NCBI RefSeq assembly: GCF_022919075.1
Contig: NZ_CP095078.1
Location: forward strand, 1,550,001-1,614,000
DNA: 64,000 nucleotides
Source of the DNA: Nocardioides sp. W7
GTDB taxonomy: Bacteria > Actinomycetota > Actinomycetes > Propionibacteriales > Nocardioidaceae
Reading direction: 5' to 3'
Under the pieces are notes generated by a model. The model searched no databases. It was given only the letters and a program-made list of their open reading frames with translations, and had not been told where the DNA came from. Positions 9,677-17,205 of the stretch are shown here, in pieces. The first letter of the stretch is position 1. Every line of letters starts with the position of its first letter. The translations under genes were made by a program, and so were the position numbers.

Positions 9677-9883
9677 TCAGGTGCTGTCGGGGTCCTCGGG
9701 ATGGCGACGCTTGCGGTCGAGGTCGCGCAGGAAGTCGTCGTCGTCGTCCGGGGCCACCATCCGCGGCTTGGGCCGCGGGGCCGGGCGCTGCATCGGTGGC
9801 AGCACGCCGCGGCGCTGAATCAGCCGGATGACGAGGTACGTCGCGAGCGCGAACAGCGCGACCACCAGCAGGAACTTCAGCAC
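9677..9883 (-). CDS. Small single-pass membrane protein, unknown function
   Basis: This 68-residue protein has one N-terminal membrane segment (LLVVALFALATYLVIRLI), a Pro/Arg-rich stretch and an acidic then basic C-terminus (DDDDDFLRDLDRKRR). I do not recognise a family with certainty; the layout recalls short phospholipase-D-N-like membrane anchors of actinobacteria. It is divergent from the DUF4229 gene and one step upstream of the P-loop kinase gene. Confidence 0.7.
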   Translation of the reverse strand: MLKFLLVVALFALATYLVIRLIQRRGVLPPMQRPAPRPKPRMVAPDDDDDFLRDLDRKRRHPEDPDST

Positions 9884-9915
9884 CCCTCCAATGTAGGCCC
9901 CTCTTGGTGAGGATC

Positions 9916-9921
9916 TACCCT
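9916..9921 (+). promoter_or_regulatory. Candidate -10 box (TACCCT), leaderless
   Basis: TACCCT ends 6 nt before GTG 9928. The only purine-rich stretch (GGAGAG) abuts the GTG and is too close to act as a normal ribosome site, which favours a leaderless start. Confidence 0.5.
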
Positions 9922-9927
9922 GGAGAG

Positions 9928-10188
9928 GTGAAGGAGTTCTGGGTGTACACCGGTCTGCGGCTGGTCCTGTTCGTCGCGTCGCTCGCCGTCGTCTTCTCGG
10001 CCTGGCTGCTGATCGCCGGCGAGGCCAACATCCTGGGGTCCGTCGTCATCGCGTTCCTGGTGAGCGGCATCGGCTCCTACTTCCTGCTTCAGCGGCAGCG
10101 GCTGGCCCTCGCCGAGCACGTCCAGGCACGTGCGACGCGGGCGACCGCGAAGTTCGAGGAGATGAAGACCAAGGAAGACGTCGACTGA
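9928..10188 (+). CDS. DUF4229-type small membrane protein
   Basis: An 86-residue protein with two membrane segments (LRLVLFVASLAVVFSAWLLIAG and LGSVVIAFLVSGIGSYFLL) and a charged C-terminal helix ending in EEMKTKEDVD. The N-terminal KEFWVYTGLRL pattern is that of the DUF4229 family common in actinobacteria; its function is unknown. In-frame TTG 9904 and GTG 9907 are possible, but the family N-terminus and a TACCCT box 6 nt upstream favour GTG 9928. Confidence 0.75.
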   Translation: MKEFWVYTGLRLVLFVASLAVVFSAWLLIAGEANILGSVVIAFLVSGIGSYFLLQRQRLALAEHVQARATRATAKFEEMKTKEDVD

Positions 10189-10370
10189 CGTCGCTTCCGT
10201 TTTCGCGGGGCTGTTCGGCTTCCTGGGTCCCCGAGACCCGGTCGGCTGCTCGCCCTGCGGCTGCGCCCCGCCCGGGCCGCGGCCTCACGCAGCCGAGCGG
10301 GGGGAGCGAGGGCTGCAGACGCGCCTGTGGCCCTGGGGCGCGTGGCCGTCAGGGCTGAGGCTTCGGGTCG

Positions 10371-11660
10371 TCAGGTGAGCTCGGTGGTGCCGGTGTGGTC
10401 GCGTCTGAACAGCAGACCGTTGGGGCTTCGCCAGACGAAGGTGGTGTCGTCGAGCTTGTCGTAGCGCCATCTGGTGTGGGTCTTGGCCCGGTGATGTCGC
10501 CGGCAGAGCGGAGAGATGTTGCAGTCGCAGGTCGGTCCGCCGCGGGCGGCTGGGTCGATGTGGTCGCAGTCGCAGCGTCGGGCCGGCTTGCGGCACCAGG
10601 GGAACACGCAGCTGTGTTGGAGCAGCACCTGGCGTTCGCGGAGCCGGTCGGGGGTCTCGTAGGCGTCGGCGTGGACGTGGCCGTCGAGGTCGATGACCGG
10701 CTTGATCACGACCTGGGTGTCGGGGTTGGCGCACCAGGTCTTGACCTGCTCGGCCGTCACGAACGAGCGGGTCTCCTCGACGCGGGCCAGGTGCAGCTCG
10801 CTCCCAGCACCCGCGAGGGCGGCTTCGGAGACGTGCACGTGCAGCAGCACCTGCCGCGGCCGCTTCCGCTCCGAGTTCAGGCGGTCGTCCTCAGCGTTGA
10901 GCTCCAGGGACAGCTGGCGGCGGGCGAGGTCGCCGACGGCGATCGAGCGGCGGATGTCGACCGGCACGTCGAGGCCGAGTTGGCCGAGTTCGCGGGCGCG
11001 GCGGGCGACGGCGTCCTCGAGGTCGAGGGCGTCGGCCAGATCCAGGGTGCCGTGGACGTCGACGGTGCCGTCGAAGGACACCTGCTGGGAGTCGATGTCG
11101 AAGTGTCGCTTCTCGAACGCCGCCTCCCACCGAGCCTTCGCTTCGCCCGGGTCGTACGTCACCCGGGCTTCCTCGACCGTTCGGTCGAGCTGGGCGATCG
11201 AGATCTTGTGCGCCACCGCGTGCAGGTGCGCGTCCACGTAGGCCGCACCCTCCATCGGCAGGTCGTTGGTGGCTTTGGCGATCCGGCGGGCCTTCCACAC
11301 CGGCAGGTCCAGCGCCTGGGTGCGGGCGTAGATCCTCGGGAGCCGGTGCGCCAGCTCGACCGCATCGCCCAGGTAGATCCGACCGGCGTCGGTCGACAGG
11401 CCGAGGGCGGCGGCGAACTCCAACACACTGAACTCCGCAACCAACGGCGCACCGGGACCGGCGATGGCCATCTCCTGCTCGTGCCCGGGCATCCAGATCG
11501 CCGCCGCCTCGTGCAGGGCTTCGGTGGAGTGCATCGCCGCCCAGGCAACCGCTGAGGCGAGCAGGTTCGCCGAGGCCCGGGCCTCGGTCAGCCGTTCGGC
11601 GCGCACGAACGCGAGCAACGCAGCTGCGTCGTCGCAGTCGTGAAGCTCACCGTTGGCCAT
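10371..11660 (-). CDS. DUF222 domain HNH endonuclease family protein
   Basis: This 429-residue protein has an N-terminal helical DUF222 region (about 1-320) and a C-terminal HNH nuclease fold with zinc-type cysteines: CVFPWCRKPARRCDCDHIDP, then NISPLCRRHHRAKTH. Proteins of this build are highly multi-copy in Nocardioides-like genomes and their cellular role is not settled; a link with mobile elements is often suspected. Here it lies next to two insertion sequences and repeat copies. The ATG at 11660 is preferred over an upstream start that runs into the IS because TACATT lies exactly 6 nt before it. It is complete, with no frameshift. Confidence 0.9.
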   Translation of the reverse strand: MANGELHDCDDAAALLAFVRAERLTEARASANLLASAVAWAAMHSTEALHEAAAIWMPGHEQEMAIAGPGAPLVAEFSVLEFAAALGLSTDAGRIYLGDAVELAHRLPRIYARTQALDLPVWKARRIAKATNDLPMEGAAYVDAHLHAVAHKISIAQLDRTVEEARVTYDPGEAKARWEAAFEKRHFDIDSQQVSFDGTVDVHGTLDLADALDLEDAVARRARELGQLGLDVPVDIRRSIAVGDLARRQLSLELNAEDDRLNSERKRPRQVLLHVHVSEAALAGAGSELHLARVEETRSFVTAEQVKTWCANPDTQVVIKPVIDLDGHVHADAYETPDRLRERQVLLQHSCVFPWCRKPARRCDCDHIDPAARGGPTCDCNISPLCRRHHRAKTHTRWRYDKLDDTTFVWRSPNGLLFRRDHTGTTELT

Positions 11661-11666
11661 ACCAGT

Positions 11667-11672
11667 AATGTA
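11667..11672 (-). promoter_or_regulatory. Candidate -10 box (TACATT), leaderless HNH gene
   Basis: On the minus strand TACATT is followed by ACTGGT and then the ATG of the DUF222/HNH gene; there is no Shine-Dalgarno. Confidence 0.55.
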
Positions 11673-11706
11673 ATCGGAGGCACCGACAGTCCGAGTTGTT
11701 TCTCCA

Positions 11707-11767
11707 CAGCGGTGACCACGACGGTCGATCCGAAGCGATCGTGAGCCGAGAAGCAGCCGCGACCAGG
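11707..11767. repeat. Interrupted repeat unit, left part (copy 1)
   Basis: These 61 nt match 14666-14726 with about five mismatches (CAGCGGTGAYCACGACGG through CAGCCGCGACCAGG). The unit is broken here by the IS256-family element and continues at 13171. Confidence 0.9.
11760..11767. repeat. Target site duplication of IS256-family element (left)
   Basis: CGACCAGG occurs here and again at 13171-13178 directly outside the two inverted repeats. Eight bp is the usual duplication for IS256-family elements. The uninterrupted target is visible at 14719-14726. Confidence 0.88.
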
Positions 11768-11799
11768 GTAAGAGTCCCCGGGAGTGGTGGGGTTTGAGG
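11768..11799. repeat. IS256-family left inverted repeat
   Basis: Pairs with 13139-13170 on the opposite strand; conserved blocks are AGAG, CCC, GTGGTGGG and TTTGAGG. Confidence 0.85.
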
Positions 11800-11886
11800 G
11801 ACCAGCGGCGGGGCGTCAGCACGTAGACGGCCATCGGCGGGATCTTCGGTGTGTACGGCCAAGCACTCACCGAAAGAGGTCCACCG

Positions 11887-13125
11887 ATGGCCTTGCCCCA
11901 GTCTGCCCTGTCCGAACTCCTCGACGCGTTCCGTGCCGGTGATGGCGTCGACCTGATCCGTGATTCGGTCCGGGTCGCGTTGCAGGAGCTGATCGAGCTC
12001 GAGGCGATCGAACGCGTCGGCGCCGCACCCTATGAGCGCACCGAGGACCGTGTCACCGAGCGCAACGGCCACCGGCCGCGGGTGCTGACCACCAAGGCCG
12101 GCGACGTCGAGCTGCGGATCCCCAAGCTGCGGAAGGGCTCGTTCTTCCCGATCATCCTCGAGCCCCGTCGTCGGATCGATCAGGCGCTCTACGCGGTGGT
12201 GATGGAGGCCTACGTCCACGGGATCTCGACTCGCAGCGTCGACGACCTTGTCGAAGCGATGGGCGGCACGGGTGTCTCCAAGTCCGAGGTCTCCCGGATC
12301 TGCACCGGCCTGGATGAGACCGTCGGCGCGTTCCGCACCCGCACCCTGGACCACGTCGAGTTCCCCTACATCTATCTCGACGCGACCTACCTCCACGTCC
12401 GCAACGCACCTGGCAAAGGTGGCCAGGTCGTGTCGATGGCGGTGGTCGTCGCGACGGGTGTCACCGCAACCGGTGAACGGGAGATCCTCGGCCTGGACGT
12501 TGGTGACAGCGAGGACGAGGTCTTCTGGCGCAGCTTCCTGCTCAGCCTCAAACAACGCGGACTGGCCGGCGTGAAGCTGGTGATCTCAGATCAACACTCC
12601 GGCCTCGTCAAGGCGTTGAAGCGCGCGTTCCAGGGCGTCGCGCACCAACGGTGCCGGGTCCACTTCGCCCGCAACCTCCTGGCCCACGTCCCCAAAGGCC
12701 AGGCCGACTACGTTGCAGCTGCGTTCCGGATGATCTTCGCCCAGCCCACCGCCGAGGACGTCCACGTGGCGTGGGACAAGACCCGCGACGAGCTCGCCGC
12801 CCGCTTCCCCAAACTCGGGCCACTGATGGACGACGCGAAGCCCGAGGTCCTCGCCTTCACCGCATTCCCACGCGAGCACTGGCGCAAGATCTGGTCGACC
12901 AACCCGCTCGAGCGGGTCAACAAGGAGATCAAGCGCCGCGCCCGGGTCGTGGGCATCTTCCCCAACGCCGCGGCGGTGATCAGGCTGGTAGGCGCGGTGC
13001 TGATCGACATGCACGACGAGTGGATCGCCGGGGACCGCCGCTACCTCTCCGAAGGATCCATGGCCAAGCTCTACGCCACCAGCGATACTGAACCAATCGC
13101 CGCCATCGAGAGCAGCGACGCGTAG
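11887..13125 (+). CDS. IS256-family (mutator-type) transposase
   Basis: This 412-residue DDE transposase has the mutator-family layout: an N-terminal region with TERNGHRPR, first Asp in YIYLDATYLHVR, second Asp in LVISDQHSGL, the CRVHFARNLLAHVPK helix, and the catalytic Glu in NPLERVNKEIKRR. Length is normal and there is no internal stop. I chose the ATG at 11887 because AGAGGT lies just upstream; an ATG 36 nt earlier is in frame but would add residues not seen in the family. The gene fills nearly the whole element between its inverted repeats. Confidence 0.96.
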   Translation: MALPQSALSELLDAFRAGDGVDLIRDSVRVALQELIELEAIERVGAAPYERTEDRVTERNGHRPRVLTTKAGDVELRIPKLRKGSFFPIILEPRRRIDQALYAVVMEAYVHGISTRSVDDLVEAMGGTGVSKSEVSRICTGLDETVGAFRTRTLDHVEFPYIYLDATYLHVRNAPGKGGQVVSMAVVVATGVTATGEREILGLDVGDSEDEVFWRSFLLSLKQRGLAGVKLVISDQHSGLVKALKRAFQGVAHQRCRVHFARNLLAHVPKGQADYVAAAFRMIFAQPTAEDVHVAWDKTRDELAARFPKLGPLMDDAKPEVLAFTAFPREHWRKIWSTNPLERVNKEIKRRARVVGIFPNAAAVIRLVGAVLIDMHDEWIAGDRRYLSEGSMAKLYATSDTEPIAAIESSDA

Positions 13126-13138
13126 GCACCGAGGATCA

Positions 13139-13170
13139 CCTCAAAGCCCACCACCCCGCGGGGCTCTGTC
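13139..13170. repeat. IS256-family right inverted repeat
   Basis: Reverse complement of the left end with a few mismatches; followed at once by the second CGACCAGG target copy at 13171-13178. Confidence 0.85.
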
Positions 13171-13244
13171 CGACCAGGTGCGTCGACCCGAGCGGACGAT
13201 GAGCCCCTTGTTTCATTGAAGGTCTTCGAACCAGCCTGGTGCCG
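13171..13244. repeat. Interrupted repeat unit, right part (copy 1)
   Basis: These 74 nt are identical to 14719-14792. ACCAGG near the start is complementary to CCTGGT near the end, and internal CGTC/GACG and TTCA/TGAA pairs suggest a folded element. The unit starts with the CGACCAGG target of the IS256 insertion. No coding function is apparent. Confidence 0.88.
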
Positions 13245-13293
13245 GGCGGAGACCGCCACCCACCGCCCACCGCCCTACGCGATGCCGTACCTC

Positions 13294-13320
13294 GGCTCAC
13301 CGGGTTTCGACACGGTTGCT
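13294..13320. repeat. TTTCGA...CTCAACC repeat, left half, interrupted by IS30 element
   Basis: GGCTCACCGGGTTTCGACACGG followed by TTGCT matches the intact copy at 14823-14848 apart from one base. The right half (GCGCGACCTGCTCAACCACC) resumes at 14604 after the IS30-family element. Confidence 0.8.
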
Positions 13321-13326
13321 GCGGGC

Positions 13327-13350
13327 GGATTCAAGCGGTGAGTGCATCAC
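13327..13350. repeat. IS30-family inverted repeat (transposase 3' side)
   Basis: Contains TTCAAGCGGTGAGTGCATCAC and includes the transposase stop codon (13331-13333 on the minus strand). Confidence 0.8.
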
Positions 13351-14551
13351 GGGGTGGGTTGTTGGGGTTGGACAGTAGTGCGTCGAGGGCTTCGGCGGGG
13401 GTGGCCCAGCCGAGTTGTTTGCGGGGGCGGTTGTTCATCTGGAGGGCGACTTGGTCGAGGAATCCGGGGCCCCAGAAGGACAGGTCGGTGCCCTTGGGGA
13501 AGTACTGGCGCAGCAGGCCGTTGGTGTTCTCGTTGGAGCCGCGTTGCCAGGGTGATCCGGGGTCGCAGAAGTAGATGTCCAGGCCGGTTGCTTCGGCGAT
13601 CTGGGCGTGGTTGGCCATCTCGCTGCCGCGGTCCCAGGTCAGGGTCTGACGCAGGGTCTGGGGCAGCTTCGCCATCTCGCGACACATGGCTTCCTGGACT
13701 GTTTCTGCGGTGTGGTCGCTGGCCAGGTGGAGCAGGATCAGGTAGCCGGTGGCGCGCTCGACGAGGGTCCCGATCGCGGAGGCGTTGGCGGTGCCGAGGA
13801 TCAGGTCACCTTCCCAGTGGCCCGGCACGGCCCGGTCCTCGACCTCGGGTGGGCGTTCGCTGATGCTGACGATGTCGCGCGGGTTCCCGCTCCGGGCATT
13901 GCGGGCGGTGCGTTGCGCGCGTGGCTTACGCATCGTCCGCCCGGTACGCAGGCACACCGCGAGCTCGCGGCGCAGCGCACCGCGGCCTTGGACGTAGAGC
14001 GCCTGGTAGATCGTCTCGTGGGACACGTGCATCTCCGGGTCATCGGGGAAGTCGCGGCGCAGCCGGCGTGCGATCTGCTCGGGACTTTGATTCTCGCCCA
14101 GCCGTTGGAGGACCTCGGTGCGGAGTCTGGTGCCCTCGGCGAGCTTGAGCGGCCCGGACGGGTGCGCGTCACGGTGACGAGTGTCCGCGGCTGCTTGCGC
14201 GGTCGTGGCCCGGTAGCGGCCACCGGTGGTGTTGCGGGTGCGTTCACGCCAGATCGTGGTCCGGCTGAACCCCAGCACGGTGGCAATCTCGGCGTCGGTC
14301 TTTCCCGAGGACAGGAGATGAGCGATCTCTTCGCGATCAGCCAGCGTGAGGCGTCGCCCCTGAGGGCGTCGCTCGGCTGGGTCCTCCCGTTCTGAGCGGC
14401 GTGGCATCACGCCACCAGATGCTGCAAACCACCGGTATCCGATGGTCCGTGACACGCCAGCCGCAGCCGCAGCGTTTTCTGTCGACAGACCTGCAGCGAC
14501 ATGGCGCCAGAACGCCCTACGGACCTCACGAGCAATAGCAGGACGAGCCAT
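13331..14551 (-). CDS. IS30-family transposase
   Basis: This 406-residue DDE transposase has an N-terminal helix-turn-helix region (LTLADREEIAHLLSSGKTDAE, then VLGFSRTTIWRER) and a C-terminal catalytic core with first Asp in GHWEGDLILG, second Asp in LTWDRGSEM and Glu in GSNENTNGLLRQYFPKG, the IS30 signature. An additional N-terminal helix-turn-helix-like segment (residues 1-40) precedes it, as in the longer actinobacterial IS30 proteins. The ATG at 14551 has GAGGTG 8 nt upstream; an in-frame GTG at 14590 lies inside the inverted repeat. The gene is intact. Confidence 0.96.
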   Translation of the reverse strand: MARPAIAREVRRAFWRHVAAGLSTENAAAAAGVSRTIGYRWFAASGGVMPRRSEREDPAERRPQGRRLTLADREEIAHLLSSGKTDAEIATVLGFSRTTIWRERTRNTTGGRYRATTAQAAADTRHRDAHPSGPLKLAEGTRLRTEVLQRLGENQSPEQIARRLRRDFPDDPEMHVSHETIYQALYVQGRGALRRELAVCLRTGRTMRKPRAQRTARNARSGNPRDIVSISERPPEVEDRAVPGHWEGDLILGTANASAIGTLVERATGYLILLHLASDHTAETVQEAMCREMAKLPQTLRQTLTWDRGSEMANHAQIAEATGLDIYFCDPGSPWQRGSNENTNGLLRQYFPKGTDLSFWGPGFLDQVALQMNNRPRKQLGWATPAEALDALLSNPNNPPRDALTA

Positions 14552-14577
14552 TGAACGAACACCTCGATCAGACCGGG

Positions 14578-14600
14578 GTGTTGCACTCACGCTTGAACCC
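14578..14600. repeat. IS30-family inverted repeat (transposase 5' side)
   Basis: Reverse complement of 13327-13350 with one indel and few mismatches. Confidence 0.8.
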
Positions 14601-14603
14601 GGG

Positions 14604-14625
14604 GCGCGACCTGCTCAACCACCGG
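14604..14625. repeat. TTTCGA...CTCAACC repeat, right half, after IS30
   Basis: GCGCGACCTGCTCAACCACC continues the repeat half at 13294-13320, displaced by the IS30-family element. Confidence 0.8.
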
Positions 14626-14665
14626 GGCGTCGGCCCTCAACCAGCGTCACGGGCCGCCCTTGTTG

Positions 14666-14792
14666 CAGCGGTGATCACGACGGTCGATCCGAAGCGACCG
14701 TGAGCCGGGCAGCAGCCGCGACCAGGTGCGTCGACCCGAGCGGACGATGAGCCCCTTGTTTCATTGAAGGTCTTCGAACCAGCCTGGTGCCG
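14666..14792. repeat. Repeat unit, intact copy 2 (127 bp)
   Basis: This is the uninterrupted version of the unit split at 11707-11767 and 13171-13244: the right 74 nt are identical, the left part about 92 percent. It serves as a natural record of the pre-insertion site of the IS256-family element. Nothing in it looks coding; it could be the remnant of an older mobile element. Confidence 0.88.
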
Positions 14793-14821
14793 ACAGCAGA
14801 GCGCAACCACGGTCGTACGGA

Positions 14822-14870
14822 GGCTCACCGGGTTTCGACACGGTCGCTAGCGCGACCTGCTCAACCACCG
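14822..14870. repeat. TTTCGA...CTCAACC intergenic repeat, intact copy
   Basis: Reads CACCGGGTTTCGACACGG, then TCGCTAGCG, then ACCTGCTCAACCACCGG. The same frame of motifs recurs at 13294/14604 (IS30-split), 25977-26026 and 26074-26122 (opposite orientations) and in compact form at 40181-40204 inside nuoG. Confidence 0.85.
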
Positions 14871-14889
14871 GCGGACAGATGAACCCCGG

Positions 14890-15765
14890 TCAGCCGCAGA
14901 GGACGAGGGCGGCGGTGGTGAGGGCGGCCCAGGCGAGCTCGGCGGTGCCGGTGGACTGCAGGACCGGGATCAGGCCGGGCCCGGTGGCGCCGGAGAGGAC
15001 GACGCGGACGCCGGGGGCGGCGAGGACGAGGAAGAGCAGGCCGACGAGCACGCACCAGGACGTGAGGGCCGCTAGGGCGACCACGGCGAGCGCGGCGGCG
15101 ACGACGAGGGCGACGTACAGGAGCCGGGTGCGGCGGTCGCCGAGGACGACGGCGAGGGTGCGCTTGCCGGCGACGGTGTCGGTGGGGATGTCGCGGAGGT
15201 TGTTGACGACGAGGATCGCGCAGGCGAGGGCGCCGATGCCGACGGCCGCGTACAGGGCGGCGAGCTCCCAGGTCTGGGTCTGGACGTACGTCGTGCCGAC
15301 CACGGCCACCAGTCCGAAGAAGACGAAGACCATCACCTCGCCGAGACCGAGGTAGCCGTACGGCTTGGCGCCGCCGGTGTAGAACCAGGCGGCGAGGACC
15401 GACACGGCGCCGACGGCGAGCAGCCACCAGGCGGTGGCGGCCGCGAGGGCCAGACCCGCGGCGGCCGCGACCCCGAAGGCCAGGAAGGCGGCCCGCTTCA
15501 CCGCGCCCGGGGAGGCGGCGCCGGACCCGACGAGGCGCATCGGCCCCACCCGGGAGTCGTCGGTGCCGCGGATGCCGTCGGAGTAGTCGTTGGCGTAGTT
15601 GACCCCCACCTGCAGGGCCAGGCTCACCACCAGGGCGAGGAGGGCCTTCCAGGCCACGAAGTGATCGACGTACGCCGCGACGCCCGAGCCCGCGAGCACC
15701 GGCGAGATCGCAGCGGGGAGGGTGCGGGGGCGGGCGCCGGAGAGCCATTCACCTGGAGTTGCCAC
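14890..15765 (-). CDS. menA: 1,4-dihydroxy-2-naphthoate polyprenyltransferase
   Basis: This 291-residue UbiA-family membrane enzyme attaches the polyprenyl chain to dihydroxynaphthoate, giving demethylmenaquinone. The first aspartate motif is NYANDYSDGIRGTDD (about residues 57-71) and the second is NNLRDIPTDTVAGKRTLAV near 190; hydrophobic segments fill the rest. I chose GTG 15765 (VATPGEWLSGARPRTLPAA) because MenA proteins begin this way; a TTG six codons upstream (15783) is possible. It lies at the edge of the repeat/IS patch, followed by copy 2 repeats, and is transcribed with or next to the MFS gene upstream. Confidence 0.95.
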   Translation of the reverse strand: MATPGEWLSGARPRTLPAAISPVLAGSGVAAYVDHFVAWKALLALVVSLALQVGVNYANDYSDGIRGTDDSRVGPMRLVGSGAASPGAVKRAAFLAFGVAAAAGLALAAATAWWLLAVGAVSVLAAWFYTGGAKPYGYLGLGEVMVFVFFGLVAVVGTTYVQTQTWELAALYAAVGIGALACAILVVNNLRDIPTDTVAGKRTLAVVLGDRRTRLLYVALVVAAALAVVALAALTSWCVLVGLLFLVLAAPGVRVVLSGATGPGLIPVLQSTGTAELAWAALTTAALVLCG

Positions 15766-15801
15766 AACGGGTGATTCTCGCAAACGGCTCGGGCGGACGA
15801 C

Positions 15802-17169
15802 TCAGGGCGTCGGTGCGACGGCTCCGGGGGCGTCGCCGCCCGGCTGTCCGGGCTGCGTCACGGTCGGCGGCCCGACCGGCGGGGGCTCCTCCTCGGCGGT
15901 CGCGTCCGAGGCCGCGGCGTCGGCGAGCACGTCGGGTGGCACGTGCCGTTCGAGGAACCGCCGCGCCAAGGCGGTCGAGGGATGCAGGGCCGCCGCGGCG
16001 ACGGTGATGATGCCGGCGATGATCAGCCAACCGGTCGCGCCCCAGTTCATCGCGAGGAAGGTGTAGAGCGCCGGGGCCCAGACCCGACCGAGGGTGCCCG
16101 TGAGCTCGGCGGCGCCCTGGTACTCACCCCGCCGGCGCGGGTCCATCAACTCGGCCTCGAAGGTCCAGCTGGCGGCGGAGAGGAAGAGCTCGGCCCCGGT
16201 CAGGGTCACGTGCCCCAGGAAGAACAGGGTGACGGTGAGCCAGCCGACGCTCTCGTGGGTGGAGAGCGTGATGACGCACGAGACGATGAAGAACACGGTC
16301 GAGACGCGGATCGCCCGCAGGGCGGTGGGGCGGTCCTTGACGCCGCGGGCGGCGGCCAGCGGCAGGAAGATGCACATGACCGTGTTGGTGCCGAAGAGCA
16401 GGGCGAGCACCGACCACGGGGCGTCGGTCTTCTCCACCAGCCACAGCGGGATGACCAGGTGGAGGAGCACCTGGTTGGTCCACAGCACGCCGGCGAAGAA
16501 CATCGAGAGCAGCCAGCCCGCGTTGCGCATCGGACCGGGCCCGGGGATCTTCGCGGCGCGCTCCTCGGCGGTCTTCAGGTCGTGGGGGGCCTTGGGGAGA
16601 CGGGTGATGCAGAAGGCGTTGACGAGGAAGACCCCGGCCGTGAACAGCGGCATCAGCTCGAGGAGGGTGAGCGACTCGAAGGCCAGTGCGATGCCACCGA
16701 CCAGCGAGCCCAGGGTGAAGCCGACGTTGAGCGCGGAGTACATGTAGGCGCGCGACGTGACCCGCTCACGCGGCGGCAGCACGTCGATCGTGTAGGAGCC
16801 GTGGGCGGTGCTGCCGAGAGCGCCGACGACCTCCATCACCACGGCCATGGCGACGTAGCCCGCGAAGCTGTCGATGAACGGCCAGAGCGCGAACATCGCC
16901 GCCTGCCCGACCCCGCTGACCGCCCAGGCGCGCTTGGGCCCGAACCGGTCGACGAGCCGGCCCATCGGGTACGCCGCGACGAAGGCAGCCATCCCGGCCA
17001 GGGTCAGGCCGAGGCCGACCTGCGCCGCGCTGAGCCCCACGACCTGGGTGAAGAAGACCGCGGAGCCGGTCAGGAAGGTGCCCTCGCCGAGGGCGAAGAG
17101 GACCGACTGAAGGGACAGTCGCCCGGCGAGGGGGGACGGCGGAGCGAAGCGCCCGAGAAGGGTTGGCAC
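15802..17169 (-). CDS. Major facilitator superfamily transporter
   Basis: This 455-residue protein has about 12 hydrophobic segments and the MFS loop 2-3 signature YPMGRLVDRFGPKRA (about residues 70-84). The C-terminus is a Pro/Glu-rich cytoplasmic tail (EEEPPPVGPPTVTQPG). The substrate is unknown; drug-efflux-like members look similar. The GTG start at 17169 is 36 nt from the divergent menE start. Its position between menA and menE is likely incidental to menaquinone synthesis. Confidence 0.88.
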   Translation of the reverse strand: MPTLLGRFAPPSPLAGRLSLQSVLFALGEGTFLTGSAVFFTQVVGLSAAQVGLGLTLAGMAAFVAAYPMGRLVDRFGPKRAWAVSGVGQAAMFALWPFIDSFAGYVAMAVVMEVVGALGSTAHGSYTIDVLPPRERVTSRAYMYSALNVGFTLGSLVGGIALAFESLTLLELMPLFTAGVFLVNAFCITRLPKAPHDLKTAEERAAKIPGPGPMRNAGWLLSMFFAGVLWTNQVLLHLVIPLWLVEKTDAPWSVLALLFGTNTVMCIFLPLAAARGVKDRPTALRAIRVSTVFFIVSCVITLSTHESVGWLTVTLFFLGHVTLTGAELFLSAASWTFEAELMDPRRRGEYQGAAELTGTLGRVWAPALYTFLAMNWGATGWLIIAGIITVAAAALHPSTALARRFLERHVPPDVLADAAASDATAEEEPPPVGPPTVTQPGQPGGDAPGAVAPTP

Positions 17170-17192
17170 CGGCGCATCCCATCACGGGCCGA

Positions 17193-17198
17193 TAGGTT
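17193..17198 (+). promoter_or_regulatory. Candidate -10 box (TAGGTT), leaderless menE
   Basis: TAGGTT is followed by a 7-nt spacer and the menE ATG at 17206. No Shine-Dalgarno is present. The same hexamer and spacing precede the hydrolase gene at 25318. Confidence 0.6.
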
Positions 17199-17205
17199 TC
17201 GGCAC

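Larger units (their letters stand above)
11768..13170 (+). mobile_element. IS256-family insertion sequence, complete, 1403 bp
   Basis: A single transposase gene (11887-13125) is bounded by imperfect inverted repeats at 11768-11799 and 13139-13170; within the inner 29 bp, 24 positions match, sharing AGAG at the outer side and TTTGAGG at the inner side. An 8-bp target duplication (CGACCAGG) flanks the element. Ends, duplication and an intact three-motif transposase suggest a recent, possibly active insertion. It interrupts a repeat unit whose intact copy lies at 14666-14792. Confidence 0.92.
13327..14600 (-). mobile_element. IS30-family insertion sequence, about 1274 bp
   Basis: A single transposase gene is bounded by imperfect inverted repeats of about 24 bp: 13327-13350 (GGATTCAAGCGGTGAGTGCA then TCAC) and 14578-14600, whose complement reads GGGTTCAAGCGTGAGTGCAA then CAC. 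One position is an indel. The element sits inside a TTTCGA...CTCAACC repeat, since the two flanks join to give the sequence found intact at 14822-14870. I could not define a clean 2-3 bp target duplication. Confidence 0.88.

Noticed and set aside
13171..13244. tRNA-like gene in the repeat unit (closing stem and TTCGAA loop)
   Set aside because: No 5-bp T-arm around TTCGA, no anticodon arm and no 7-bp acceptor; it occurs as an IS-interrupted duplicate.
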